Assembly: GCA_017416505.1 (NCBI GenBank)
Contig: JAFQCI010000092.1
Span: 1 to 57,595, forward strand
DNA from: Lachnospiraceae bacterium
GTDB taxonomy: Bacteria; Bacillota_A; Clostridia; Lachnospirales; Lachnospiraceae
DNA length: 57,595 nucleotides
Reading direction: 5' to 3'
This document shows positions 9,004-17,149 of the stretch, piece by piece; within the stretch, counting starts at the first letter, position 1; each line of letters starts with the position of its first letter. The notes under the pieces were generated by a model. The model was not told the DNA's origin, made no database searches, and saw nothing but the letters and a program-made list of their open reading frames with translations. Position numbers and translations under genes: made by a program.

Positions 9004-9765
9004 TTATAACCTGTATCTCATCAAATCAGCAACTGAATCTAGAACTAAATCTGGTGTGCCAACATCTAAGTTTACTTGATCAATATATTTACCTGTTTTG
9101 ACTAATGCTCCCATAGAACCTAAATTATTAGCACCTACTATATCAGTTGAAATATCATCTCCAATTATTAATACCTCTGATGGTTTAAGGTTCAAATCTT
9201 GCAAGAGTATATTATAAAATGACTCACTTGGCTTTCCTAAAACCTTTGAACTTTTTCCTGTTGCATACTCCATCATTGCAACGAAAGCTCCTGTATCAAG
9301 ATTTTTTCCTGTATTATCATAAAAATATTTTCCTTTTTGTAAAGCTAAAATCTCTGTATTCTCTCCAATTAGCTTAAAAGCTTTGTTTAAATTATCGTAG
9401 CTAACTTTGTCTCGGCAATCGCCTATTATAATATAATCTACATTTTCTAAACTTATATTAAATTCTTCATATTCATTTATAATGTTATCTGAAACTAACG
9501 CATATATTTTCGCTTCTTTATTACATTTTAAAAATTTAATTGAAGCAGTCACAGGTGTAAATATTTCATCTAATTCTATATTAAATCCCAAATTCTTTAC
9601 TGTGTCTAAAATATGTGAAGTTTTTTTGGAATCTGTATTAGTTAAAAATCTACATATATATCCTTTTGATTTTAAATAATCCACCGTCTCAATAGCACCT
9701 TCTATAGCCTTTTGTCTAAAATACAATGTTCCATCCAAATCAAAAAAAACAGCTTTTATATCCAC
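9004..9765 (-). CDS. HAD-IIA family phosphatase (NagD-like)
   Basis: A 253-residue cytoplasmic sugar-phosphate/nucleotide phosphatase type protein. Motif I is FFDLDGTLY with nucleophile Asp9 and acid/base Asp11. The threonine of LTNTDSKKTS is motif II, Lys in LGKPSESF is motif III, and IIGDDISTDIVGA supplies the metal-binding aspartates. The large cap between motifs II and III is the NagD-like type. GTG start behind AGGAGG at ideal spacing. It stands alone, followed downstream only by the gene-free region. Substrate cannot be told from sequence. Confidence 0.88.
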   Translation of the reverse strand: MDIKAVFFDLDGTLYFRQKAIEGAIETVDYLKSKGYICRFLTNTDSKKTSHILDTVKNLGFNIELDEIFTPVTASIKFLKCNKEAKIYALVSDNIINEYEEFNISLENVDYIIIGDCRDKVSYDNLNKAFKLIGENTEILALQKGKYFYDNTGKNLDTGAFVAMMEYATGKSSKVLGKPSESFYNILLQDLNLKPSEVLIIGDDISTDIVGANNLGSMGALVKTGKYIDQVNLDVGTPDLVLDSVADLMRYRL

Positions 9766-9897
9766 TTATAATCCTCCTAGTAAAATTTCGATTTATCAAT
9801 TTCAATCATCTTACTTGATTGTATCACAAAACCAATTTTATTACATTACAAAACAGAAAAAGAAGAACAGTAAGAAGCAAAAAGAAAAATAGACATC

Positions 9898-9997
9898 AAA
9901 AAACCTTACTAATTTTCAGTTGACACGGCATTCGTCAAGTGGAAATGCAAGCATTTCCATTTGACTCATTGCTCGCGCAAATCAGTAAGGTTTTTTT
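9898..9997 (-). terminator. Long bidirectional terminator hairpin after guaA
   Basis: AAAAAACCTTACT (9898-9910) pairs with AGTAAGGTTTTTTT (9984-9997), closing an inner stem GTCAAGTGGAAATGC/GCATTTCCATTTGAC. T runs exist in both directions, so it can end guaA and block transcription from the other side. Confidence 0.8.
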
Positions 9998-10091
9998 ATG
10001 ATTTATGAAGTAATTTAGATATTTGAACTGCCAGCACTTAAAAAAATCTGTTTGGAAATCGCATAAATACTGGACTTTTTAGCACTACTTC

Positions 10092-11633
10092 CTATTCGAA
10101 TTCAATCGTTCCAGGTGGCTTACTGGTTAAATCATACATTACCCTGTTTACACCCTTCACTTCATTTATAATTCTTGTCATTACCTTTTGCAATACTTCA
10201 AAAGGAATTTCTGCGGCTTCTGCAGTCATAAAGTCAGAAGTATTTACTGCTCTTAATGCGACAGCATAGTCATAAGTTCTTTCGTCACCCATAACACCTA
10301 CGGAACGCATATTAGTCAATGCAGCAAAATATTGTCCTAAACCTTTATCAATTCCTGCTTTTGCAATTTCATCGCGGTAGATATAATCTGCATCTTGAAC
10401 AATCTTTACTTTTTCTGCAGTTACTTCACCGATGATACGGATTCCAAGTCCTGGACCTGGGAATGGTTGACGATATACCAAATATTCTGGAATACCTAAT
10501 TCCAAACCTGCCTTACGAACTTCATCCTTAAATAATAAACGTAATGGTTCGATAATTTCTTTAAAATCTACACAATCAGGAAGTCCACCTACATTGTGAT
10601 GTGATTTAATCACTGCAGATTTTCCAAGTCCTGATTCGATTACATCAGGATAAATAGTACCTTGTACCAAGAAATCCACTGCGCCGATTTTTTTTGCCTC
10701 TTCTTCAAATACACGAATAAATTCTTCACCGATAATCTTACGTTTTCTTTCTGGTTCTTCGACACCCTTTAATTTTTCATAGAATCTATCCTGAGCATTT
10801 ACACGAATGAAATTAAGGTCATATTGTCCTTCTGGTCCGAAAACTGCCTCAACTTCATCACCTTCATTTTTACGAAGTAAACCATGGTCAACGAAAACAC
10901 AGGTAAGTTGTTTTCCGATAGCCTTTGCTAAAAGTACTGCTGCAACAGAAGAATCCACACCACCGGACAATGCACAAAGTACTTTTCCATTTCCAACCTT
11001 TTCTTTGATTTCTTTGATGGTAGTTTCTACGAAAGAATCCATTTTCCAGTCACCGGAACATTTACAAATCTGGTACACGAAATTAGAAAGCATTTTCATA
11101 CCTTCTTGTGTATGCATTACTTCCGGATGATATTGAACGGCATAAAGATTACGGCTTACGTCTTCCATAGCTGCAACAGGGCAGACTGGAGTATGAGCAA
11201 TAATCTTAAATCCTTCTGGTTCTTTTTCAATGTAGTCGGTATGGCTCATCCAACAAATGGTCTTGGAATTTACACCATCCAATAAAACAGAACCAGCTTC
11301 TACATCGACTTCTGTCTTTCCGTATTCACTTACAGGTGCAGTTTTAACACTACCACCTAACATATATGACATAAGCTGTGAACCGTAGCAAATTCCTAAA
11401 ATAGGAATTCCCATTTCGAAAATTTCCTTTTCACAACGAGGAGAATCTTCACCATAAACACTATTTGGTCCACCGGTAAAAATAATGCCTTTTGGATTCA
11501 TTTCCTTTAACTTGTCCAAGCCCATATTATACGGATGAACTTCACAATACACGTTACATTCTCGTACTCGTCTTGCAATCAGCTGATTATATTGCCCGCC
11601 GAAGTCAAGAACTACTATCAATTCTTTTTTCAC
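10092..11633 (-). CDS. guaA: GMP synthase (glutamine-hydrolysing)
   Basis: Converts XMP to GMP with ATP and glutamine, the last step of guanine nucleotide synthesis. Residues 1-190 are the class I glutaminase with nucleophile Cys82 (LGICYGS), His169 and Glu171 (QYHPEV). The ATP pyrophosphatase domain begins with the P-loop SGGVDS (223-228), and the C-terminal dimer domain ends in the typical KPPGTIEFE. The GTG at 11631-11633 behind AGGAGG gives 513 residues, the usual length; an ATG 25 codons upstream is open but has no ribosome site. No purine riboswitch fold was seen upstream. It is the one clear housekeeping gene here. Confidence 0.97.
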   Translation of the reverse strand: MKKELIVVLDFGGQYNQLIARRVRECNVYCEVHPYNMGLDKLKEMNPKGIIFTGGPNSVYGEDSPRCEKEIFEMGIPILGICYGSQLMSYMLGGSVKTAPVSEYGKTEVDVEAGSVLLDGVNSKTICWMSHTDYIEKEPEGFKIIAHTPVCPVAAMEDVSRNLYAVQYHPEVMHTQEGMKMLSNFVYQICKCSGDWKMDSFVETTIKEIKEKVGNGKVLCALSGGVDSSVAAVLLAKAIGKQLTCVFVDHGLLRKNEGDEVEAVFGPEGQYDLNFIRVNAQDRFYEKLKGVEEPERKRKIIGEEFIRVFEEEAKKIGAVDFLVQGTIYPDVIESGLGKSAVIKSHHNVGGLPDCVDFKEIIEPLRLLFKDEVRKAGLELGIPEYLVYRQPFPGPGLGIRIIGEVTAEKVKIVQDADYIYRDEIAKAGIDKGLGQYFAALTNMRSVGVMGDERTYDYAVALRAVNTSDFMTAEAAEIPFEVLQKVMTRIINEVKGVNRVMYDLTSKPPGTIEFE

Positions 11634-11810
11634 GAAAAAACCTCCTATGCTTTCTTCTTTCCTATAAGTCCAATCTTTTACGGATTCAAAATGAATCTGT
11701 AATCTCAAGGACGAGATAAATACATTTTACAACATTTTTTCATATTAAACTAGACCTTTTTTCAAATAAATAAAATAAAGGTGGAAATTTGTTGTTGATA
11801 TTATTTTAAG

Positions 11811-11840
11811 TTGTAAAAAATATACTTGAGATGGTATAAT
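11811..11840 (+). promoter_or_regulatory. Sigma-A promoter with extended -10
   Basis: TTGTAA (11811-11816), 18-nt spacer, TATAAT (11835-11840) preceded by TGG. It drives the zinc-ribbon remnant and the acetyltransferase at 11944. Confidence 0.65.
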
Positions 11841-11909
11841 ATAGTTGGTTTGTTTTATTAATTAACAAGATTTTGATTTGAAGAACAGTTGGAATGTGAG
11901 GATATTTAT

Positions 11910-11957
11910 ATGAAACTACGTAAGTTAAATTGTCCGAATTGTAATGGGATTTTATGA
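11910..11957 (+). pseudogene. Zinc-ribbon gene start, 15 codons left
   Basis: A start with a GAGGAT ribosome site encodes MKLRKLNCPNCNGIL and then stops. The CPNC motif looks like the first half of a zinc ribbon whose gene was cut off by the junction with the acetyltransferase. The two frames overlap by 14 bp, so this could also act as a translated leader for the next gene. Confidence 0.45.
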
Positions 11958-12591
11958 GGATACTGGAAAAGGTTTGATTGAAGCGATAGAAATAGAAAAA
12001 GGAAGAAAAGTATATGAAACAGATGGTGAGTATTTCATATCTCCGATTATAGAACAGGATCATGAGGATTATGTAGAACTACATAGACAACTTAATGGGG
12101 AGACTACATTGTTTCTAAATCCATATTGTAAAGATATGATGTGGGAACAAGTGCTTCACGGGAAGGATAAAGTCTTTTCGATATTCACTAAAAATGGAGA
12201 ATACTGTGGTAGTGTGGAATTGCAGAATCCATTAAGTAAAACTCCAGAAATTGGTATTGACTTATTAGAGGACATGCGAAATAAAGGGATTGCTCCCAAA
12301 GTAATAAAGATGTTTGCGAGAAAAACATATGAGTTACAAGATGTAGAGTATTTTATTATTAGAATTTCATCGAGAAATCCGCATAGTAAGCATGTATTTG
12401 AAAAAATGGGTGTAATTCTTATATGTGAAGAAGAGAGTTTATTTACAGCATTTATGAAGGATTTTAAAGAAGTTACAGGTGAACAAGATGTAAGTGATAT
12501 GCAAGGTAAATTAAAAGAACATTTTGGAGAAACAGAAGGTTCAGCAGCAGAAGTTGTTTATAGATATAAGCTTACGCCTGATATGTTTTAG
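11944..12591 (+). CDS. GNAT family N-acetyltransferase (RimJ/RimL type)
   Basis: A 215-residue acetyltransferase. The domain spans about residues 25-175: ISPIIEQDHEDY opens it, PEIGIDLLEDMRNKGIAPKVIK is the acetyl-CoA-binding beta4-alpha3 region, and NPHSKHVFEKMGV is the conserved C-terminal part. The last 40 residues form an acidic tail of unknown role. The ATG at 11944 has no ribosome site of its own and overlaps a truncated zinc-ribbon start, so a deletion probably replaced the native 5' end and translation may rely on coupling. Acceptor substrate unknown. Confidence 0.75.
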   Translation: MGFYEDTGKGLIEAIEIEKGRKVYETDGEYFISPIIEQDHEDYVELHRQLNGETTLFLNPYCKDMMWEQVLHGKDKVFSIFTKNGEYCGSVELQNPLSKTPEIGIDLLEDMRNKGIAPKVIKMFARKTYELQDVEYFIIRISSRNPHSKHVFEKMGVILICEEESLFTAFMKDFKEVTGEQDVSDMQGKLKEHFGETEGSAAEVVYRYKLTPDMF

Positions 12592-12618
12592 ATAATGTAT
12601 TTTGAATGAGAAATTCTT

Positions 12619-13386
12619 TTGGAGTTGTTAGATGAATTCAAAGAAATACAACTGTTTAAGGAGAAGGCTGTAAAGAGAGGAAGACTTACACAAGAAGAAG
12701 TTGGTGTTGAAGATTCTATTTTGATGGATAACCTGCATCTTATTGCTTATGAGGGAATTCAGAGAGTGGAACAGTTTATGTTCCATAAAGATGCTTTTCG
12801 TGAAATTCTTTTGAATGCAATTGTGCATAAGGATTATAGCAGCTGTAATCCTATTCAGATTAGCGTTTACGAGGACAAGATATACGTTTGGAATGATGGT
12901 GAGATGCCGCCTAATCTAGATTCTACGGATAAGTTATTTATGAAGCATTCCTCTAAACCATATAATCCGAAATTGGCAAATGTCTTCTTTAAAAGTGGTA
13001 TGATTGAAGCCTGGGGAAGAGGATTTGAGAAGATTAAAGAAGCCTGTGGCTTGTACGATGGTCCGTTGCCGGAATATGAGATAAATGAATCTGGTATTAT
13101 GGTGTTGTGTAAGGCTTGTGATAGGTATTTGGAGTTGCTGAGAGATGATGGTCAACATCATGGTCAAAGTGACCAAGATAGTGACCATGATAATGACCAA
13201 GATGTTATGAAACAAATTTTGATGTTTTGCCAAGAACCAAAATCAGCAAGTGAAATAATGAAACAGTTTGGCTTAGAACGGTCATATTTTAGAAGACATT
13301 ATTTGGATAAGATGCTTGAAGGCGGTAAATTAAAAAGAACTGAACCAGAAAAGCCTAAGAGTAAGAATCAGAAATATTATTCGTAA
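12619..13386 (+). pseudogene. AlbA_2/RecG-like ATP-binding regulator, N-terminus missing
   Basis: Represents only the C-terminal half of the AlbA_2-type regulators intact elsewhere in this window (21855-23630 and 40301-41725). The GHKL-like ATPase portion is present: AFREILLNAIVHKDYS carries the N-box Asn, then VWNDGEMPP and GMIEAWGRGFEKI. A winged-helix end (KPKSKNQKYYS) closes it. The N-terminal AlbA_2 DNA-binding domain of about 200 residues is absent and the frame opens only after a stop at 12607-12609; the listed start is a TTG without a ribosome site. A linker of repeated DQD/DHD units comes from an internal GTGACCA/GACCAAGAT microrepeat (13144-13204). Confidence 0.7.
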
Positions 13387-13462
13387 ATCATGGTCAGAAA
13401 CTTGGTCGGAGAGACCAAGTTGTGAGTATGGTTGATTTATAGTAAGATGGGAGAGTCAAAAT

Positions 13463-13927
13463 ATGAATGATGTTGAATTAAGAATATTGAATCTACATGA
13501 AAAAATTGAAAGAAATAAAAAATTATCAAAAGAATTGAAGGCATTAGCTGGAGTTTGTTTGTTTTTTTCTATCTACTATTGTCTTGGCACAAAGAGTATA
13601 GGAAATATAGATAAAGGTCAGGTTATATTAACGAACCTGGTATGGATTATTTCAATTATTGTTTTGGTAGGAATTTATATTAAAGATTCGCGTTGTGTCA
13701 AAAATAATAAAGCATGTGAATTAGATATTTACAGATTGGAAGTTGAAGATTTAGACGATAAGAAAGAAATCGCAAAAATCAGGGGAGAAGTATTGTCGGA
13801 TGATGTATTAAACAAACAGATTGATATGCCTAATGGGAAAGTATCGTTGCCAATCATTTATTATAGTATTCTGTTGGGAATAGATATTATAATAAGAATT
13901 TATTTGTTAATAAATAAAATTTTGTAG
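13463..13927 (+). CDS. Small membrane protein with coiled cytoplasmic ends
   Basis: A 154-residue protein with two transmembrane helices near residues 26-42 (ALAGVCLFFSIYYCL) and 53-70 (LVWIISIIVLVGIYI), a charged middle region, and a third hydrophobic helix at the C-terminus (IIYYSILLGIDIIIRIYLL). GGGAG lies before the ATG. I do not recognise the family. It sits immediately upstream of the type III toxin-antitoxin locus in the same direction but has its own ribosome site, and the antitoxin has its own promoter, so a functional link is not required. Confidence 0.6.
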   Translation: MNDVELRILNLHEKIERNKKLSKELKALAGVCLFFSIYYCLGTKSIGNIDKGQVILTNLVWIISIIVLVGIYIKDSRCVKNNKACELDIYRLEVEDLDDKKEIAKIRGEVLSDDVLNKQIDMPNGKVSLPIIYYSILLGIDIIIRIYLLINKIL

Positions 13928-14023
13928 GGATGATGGTAAAATTGTTATTTGGTGTGTTGAAGAAATATGATACAATAAATGTCAAAATAATTATTTTATC
14001 ATATAATTATATAAAAGTCAAAC

Positions 14024-14051
14024 TTGTATTTTCTGCTGGAATAGATATAAT
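14024..14051 (+). promoter_or_regulatory. Promoter of the ToxI-like antitoxin RNA
   Basis: TTGTAT (14024-14029), 16-nt spacer, TATAAT (14046-14051). The predicted start is about 20 bp before the first repeat, the arrangement expected for a type III antitoxin RNA. Confidence 0.65.
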
Positions 14052-14078
14052 ATAAGTAAGAAAGCATATACTTTCTAT

Positions 14079-14210
14079 AGAGGTTACGAAGCCTAACAAA
14101 ATCGTATTAATAGAGGTTACGAAGCCTAACAAAATCGTATTAATAGAGGTTACGAAGCCTAACAAAATCGTATTAATAGAGGTTACGAAGCCTAACAAAA
14201 TCGTATTAAT
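14079..14210 (+). repeat. Four perfect tandem copies of a 33-bp unit
   Basis: Unit begins AGAGGTTACGAAGCCTAACA and ends AAATCGTATTAAT. Copies start at 14079, 14112, 14145 and 14178 with no spacer and no mismatch. This is the antitoxin array, not CRISPR. Confidence 0.97.
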
Positions 14211-14240
14211 AAAAGGAACAGGCTCTGCTTGTTCCTTTTA
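14211..14240 (+). terminator. Leaky terminator between antitoxin array and toxN
   Basis: AAAAGGAACA pairs with TGTTCCTTTT around loop GGCTCTGCT. In type III systems such a terminator sets the excess of antitoxin RNA over toxin mRNA. Confidence 0.85.
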
Positions 14241-14255
14241 TTGTTTGGAGATACT

Positions 14256-14780
14256 ATGGAGTGGATAAATGTTAATGAGAAATACTTGGATTATTTAAGA
14301 GTTTTTGAAGGAAGAATACCAAGAACAGATTATGGCTCTGACAAATATAAACCATTTTTTGGAATCCTTTTTGAAGATGAAAAATTTTATTACATAACGC
14401 AGGTATCACATGCACAGGATAGGCATAAAAGGATGAAAAATCAGCCTGACTTTTTTAAGATTTATGATCCACAAGAATTATCTAGATTAATTGCTGTTGT
14501 AAATCTTAATTATATGTTTCCTATACCTAAGAAGGAGGTAACTCCCTTTGTTAAAAAGGATATAGATACATATAGGACATTCAAATCAGAAGAAGAAAAA
14601 AGTAAGTATATTGACTTATTAGATTCTGAAATGAAAATGATTAATACTATGAATTTGTCTGATGCAGCGAAGGATTTATATGAGAAGAAGTATTCCTTCC
14701 CTGATTCTAGAGTTGCTCGAAGATGCTTAGATTACAAAGCATTGGAAGAACACGCAAAAAAATGGAAAACCGAAAAATAG
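14256..14780 (+). CDS. toxN: Type III toxin-antitoxin system toxin, ToxN/AbiQ family endoribonuclease
   Basis: A 174-residue endoRNase that cleaves mRNAs and its own antitoxin precursor; phage infection frees it and causes abortive infection. The ATG at 14256 follows GGAG. The sequence follows the family pattern: YLDYLRVFEGRIP (10-22), KPFFGILFEDEKFYYI (32-47), the catalytic-region serine Ser51 with basic RHKRMKN (56-62), DFFKIYD, and the diagnostic VVNLNYMFPIP. Length agrees with ToxN and AbiQ (about 170-176). The gene directly follows the repeat array and terminator. No disabling change is visible, so the system looks intact. Confidence 0.92.
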   Translation: MEWINVNEKYLDYLRVFEGRIPRTDYGSDKYKPFFGILFEDEKFYYITQVSHAQDRHKRMKNQPDFFKIYDPQELSRLIAVVNLNYMFPIPKKEVTPFVKKDIDTYRTFKSEEEKSKYIDLLDSEMKMINTMNLSDAAKDLYEKKYSFPDSRVARRCLDYKALEEHAKKWKTEK

Positions 14781-14886
14781 AATTTTAATTACAAAGGAGT
14801 TTTTTGGGAACCAACAACAAAATTTAAACAGAGTACGAATGCACGTAAACCAACCAGCATTTCGTATATACAAGGGAGATGTTAGA

Positions 14887-15153
14887 ATGTATTACGTTCC
14901 AGATGATACAAAAAAATGTGGGTATTATCAATGTAAAAGATGCGGTGTTAAATTTTTATCACTTCAAACCATGGATACCATTGATTGCACCTATTGTGCC
15001 GAAGAAATAGATATGGAAATGGGTCCGGATGACGATATGACAGAATTTAAGGATACTGCAAAGCTAATAGAGGTTCTTGAGGGAGAAGATGTTGAAAAGA
15101 TGGATGCTCTTTTAAGCCTTGCCATAACTGGTGGCAATTATGACTGGATATAG
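14887..15153 (+). CDS. Small zinc-ribbon protein
   Basis: An 88-residue protein with two CxxC pairs, CKRC (about 14-17) and CTYC (about 35-38), that should bind one zinc ion, followed by an acidic helical C-terminus ending ITGGNYDWI. The ATG at 14887 is preferred because GGGAG lies 8 bp upstream; an upstream ATG (14839) has none. Role unknown. A shortened, frameshifted copy lies at 16325-16432. It is downstream of toxN but 106 bp away, so it need not be part of that system. Confidence 0.65.
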   Translation: MYYVPDDTKKCGYYQCKRCGVKFLSLQTMDTIDCTYCAEEIDMEMGPDDDMTEFKDTAKLIEVLEGEDVEKMDALLSLAITGGNYDWI

Positions 15154-15158
15154 AGATT

Positions 15159-15187
15159 AAGCCGGATAGGCTTGTTCATTTTTTTAA
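15159..15187 (+). terminator. Short terminator after the zinc-ribbon gene
   Basis: AAGCC/GGCTT stem with loop GGATA followed by a T-rich run (GTTCATTTTTTT). Confidence 0.5.
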
Positions 15188-15320
15188 CCTCCTGTACGTT
15201 CTAAAAACTGTCTTTATTATACTTTAGATATGGATTTGTGTAAAGATTCACTTAACTTGTATGTACCTTTCTTTGGAGAAATATTGGTATATATTAAATT
15301 CTTTGTTTAAAAAATTTTTC

Positions 15321-15349
15321 TTGACAGATTTATTTACAACAAGTATAAT
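15321..15349 (+). promoter_or_regulatory. Consensus sigma-A promoter
   Basis: Perfect TTGACA (15321-15326), 17-nt spacer, perfect TATAAT (15344-15349). It precedes a 43-codon frame with a good ribosome site. Confidence 0.8.
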
Positions 15350-15396
15350 CAATCCCAATTATATCGATATAAGAAAAAGAGAAAGGAGTTATCGCA

Positions 15397-15528
15397 ATGC
15401 AGAACAAGAATCAATTTTCACAACAATATGTGTATTCAGTCTGTGCCGTGTATTCTTGGAATCAGGGTTCTATTGTTGATGGAAATGATATGGTATTGCG
15501 AAATTCTAATCATCCTAAAAATACATAA
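15397..15528 (+). CDS. Small protein of 43 residues, unknown
   Basis: Starts at an ATG 6 bp after AAAGGAGTT and about 47 bp after a perfect sigma-A promoter, and ends at TAA 15526-15528. The product begins MQNKNQFSQQYVYSVCAVYS and is polar with one Cys and two Trp/Tyr-rich turns; there is no signal peptide or clear membrane helix. A strong terminator hairpin follows at 15579. Promoter, ribosome site and terminator together make a complete small transcription unit, which supports it being real, although the peptide itself is not recognised. Confidence 0.5.
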   Translation: MQNKNQFSQQYVYSVCAVYSWNQGSIVDGNDMVLRNSNHPKNT

Positions 15529-15578
15529 ATATTAAGTTGGGATGAAGTTTTAATTGAACCAGATTTGCAATGATAAGT

Positions 15579-15618
15579 ACACCATCAGGCAATAGAAATA
15601 TTGCTTGGTGGTGTTTTT
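15579..15618 (+). terminator. Terminator hairpin, copy 1 of a duplicated pair
   Basis: ACACCATCAGGCAATA pairs with TATTGCTTGGTGGTGT, followed by TTTTT. Nearly the same hairpin occurs at 16982-17020. Confidence 0.8.
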
Positions 15619-15637
15619 GATTATGGAGGGAAATGTT

Positions 15638-16105
15638 ATGGAATACAGATTAGCAAGAATAGAAGAAGCGAAGGACATATATGAAATCGTACAGGATACC
15701 GTTAGGAGGATATATCCAAGGTATTATCTTCCGGAAATCGTAGATATGTTTTGTGAATTTCATAGTAAAGAGAATATTTTAGAAGACATTGAAAATGGAT
15801 GTACCTATATTCTTTTAGAAAATGGTAAAGCAATAGGAACCGGAACGATAAAAGAAAATCATATTACCAGAGTATATGTATTGCCGGATTTTCAGGGAAA
15901 AGGTTTTGGTACTTTTATCATGCAGCAGTTAGAAAGAGAAATTGGAAAGAAATATGATAAGGTAGGAATCGATGCTTCGTTGCCGGCATGTAGATGGTAC
16001 TATGGTATAGGATATAAAACAATAGACCATGGTATCTGGGAATGTGCAGGTGGTGTAATACAGGTTTATGAGATAATGGAAAAGGGGCTTCGGAAGATGA
16101 AGTGA
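15638..16105 (+). CDS. GNAT family N-acetyltransferase
   Basis: A 155-residue acetyltransferase starting at the ATG at 15638 behind GGAGGG; an upstream in-frame ATG lies inside the preceding terminator region and is less likely. The acetyl-CoA motif A is clear: VYVLPDFQGKGFGTFIMQQL with the Q/GxGxG/A loop at about residues 83-90. SLPACRWYYGIGYKTIDHG is the typical C-terminal strand-helix. It seems complete and resembles small-molecule or antibiotic-like acetyltransferases, but the substrate is unknown. Confidence 0.85.
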   Translation: MEYRLARIEEAKDIYEIVQDTVRRIYPRYYLPEIVDMFCEFHSKENILEDIENGCTYILLENGKAIGTGTIKENHITRVYVLPDFQGKGFGTFIMQQLEREIGKKYDKVGIDASLPACRWYYGIGYKTIDHGIWECAGGVIQVYEIMEKGLRKMK

Positions 16106-16324
16106 CAAAATTTCTTACAAGGTCTACACATCTTAGCATAAAGGTGACAAATAAGAGGGTAATATTATTAAAAATACAAAATATAATCGCCTTAACTTGC
16201 GAATAACGATGAAATGTATTATGCTTATTTAGGCGAAGATGAATATGGATGGCAAAACAAAAAATATATACAAGACATTATTTTATGAATAAAATTGATG
16301 TATTTATGTGTTATCAATATAAGA

Positions 16325-16432
16325 AAAAAGATGATACAAAAAAGTACGGATTTTATCAATGTGAAAGATGTGGAGAAAATAGATAAGCTTTTAAGCCTTG
16401 CCATAACCGGTAGAAATTATGAATGGATTTAA
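16325..16432 (+). pseudogene. Shortened duplicate of the zinc-ribbon gene at 14887
   Basis: KDDTKKYGFYQCERCG matches residues 7-18 of the zinc-ribbon protein; after a deletion of about 50 codons and a frameshift, DKLLSLAITGRNYEWI matches its last residues and ends at TAA 16430-16432. The second CxxC pair is gone. A further frame fragment (MYYAYLGEDEYGWQNKK) lies at about 16212-16290. Nothing else coding was found between 16106 and 16456. Confidence 0.7.
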
Positions 16433-16456
16433 AATAAATAGAAAATGGAGAGTTAT

Positions 16457-16975
16457 ATGGATAAGAAAGAGATTCTTGAAAAATTTGAATTTCGGAATAT
16501 AAGACCGGAAGAAACGGAGCAGGCAGTAGCTATCGAACAGATTTGTTTTCCTCCCAATGAGGCATGTTCAGAGCAACATATGAAAGAACGAATTGCAAAG
16601 GCTTCGGAGCTATTTCTTGTGGCGGTGGATAAAGAGACAGGAAAGATTGCCGGATTTTTAAATGGACTTTCTACAGAGGAAGAAATATTTCGAGATGAGT
16701 TTTTTGTAAATGCAGATTTGTACCAGCCGGATGGAAAAAATATTATGTTACTAGGTCTTGATGTGTTACCGAAATACCGCAGACAAGGACTCGCCAGGGA
16801 AATTGTTGCAGAGTATGTAAGAAGGGAACGTGAAAAAGGACGCAAAATGCTGATACTTACTTGTTTAAAAGCAAAGGTGGAAATGTATCAAAAGTTCGGA
16901 TTTACAGACCAGGGAATTGCAGATTCTACCTGGGGTGGAGAAGAGTGGCATGAAATGAGCAAAAAAATAGAATAA
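16457..16975 (+). CDS. GNAT family N-acetyltransferase
   Basis: A 172-residue acetyltransferase starting at the ATG at 16457 with GGAG 6 bp upstream; an earlier ATG at 16445 lacks a ribosome site. FRNIRPEETEQAVAIEQICFPPNEA opens the domain, and MLLGLDVLPKYRRQGLAR supplies the R/QxxGxG/A acetyl-CoA loop. The end (MYQKFGFTDQG) is the usual C-terminal motif. Similar proteins acetylate arylalkylamines or peptides. Followed at once by a terminator almost identical to that at 15579. Confidence 0.87.
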   Translation: MDKKEILEKFEFRNIRPEETEQAVAIEQICFPPNEACSEQHMKERIAKASELFLVAVDKETGKIAGFLNGLSTEEEIFRDEFFVNADLYQPDGKNIMLLGLDVLPKYRRQGLAREIVAEYVRREREKGRKMLILTCLKAKVEMYQKFGFTDQGIADSTWGGEEWHEMSKKIE

Positions 16976-16981
16976 GGAGGT

Positions 16982-17020
16982 ACACCATCAGACAATAGGA
17001 ATATTGTTTGGTGGTGTTTT
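16982..17020 (+). terminator. Terminator hairpin, copy 2 of a duplicated pair
   Basis: ACACCATCAGACAATA pairs with TATTGTTTGGTGGTGT, then TTT. Duplicate of 15579-15618. Confidence 0.8.
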
Positions 17021-17149
17021 CTCCTTTATGGAAAAGATTTTGGTATTGAGTAGTTCACAAGGCGTGGAGAAGATGAAAAGAATGAAAAAAATAAAAATTG
17101 TTTGTAACGAATTGCCCTTCAAAAGAACATATGATATGAGGTGCAAAAA

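Larger units (their letters stand above)
14058..14240 (+). ncRNA. toxI: Type III antitoxin RNA (ToxI/antiQ-like)
   Basis: The predicted transcript carries four identical 33-nt units and ends at a terminator directly before the toxin gene. In the ToxIN/AbiQ family each unit is cut by the toxin, folds into a pseudoknot and binds the toxin to inhibit it. Within each unit AGG can pair with CCT and GTTA with TAAC in a crossing order, compatible with an H-type pseudoknot, and CAAAATC offers the A-rich cleavage site typical of these RNases. The RNA itself is inferred from organisation. Confidence 0.82.

Noticed and set aside
11634..11720. Purine riboswitch upstream of guaA
   Set aside because: The 5' leader is short and I could not find the conserved three-way junction pattern.
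13144..13204. GTGACCA/GACCAAGAT microrepeats as an operator
   Set aside because: They lie inside the coding frame and simply encode an Asp/Gln/His-rich linker.
14007..14198. Minus-strand frame encoding LGFVTSINTIL repeats
   Set aside because: It is a by-product of a repeat length divisible by three; no start signal and the plus-strand antitoxin explains the DNA.
14079..14210. The 33-bp tandem repeats as a CRISPR array
   Set aside because: Copies are directly adjacent with no spacers and no cas genes nearby; the following ToxN-like gene explains them better.
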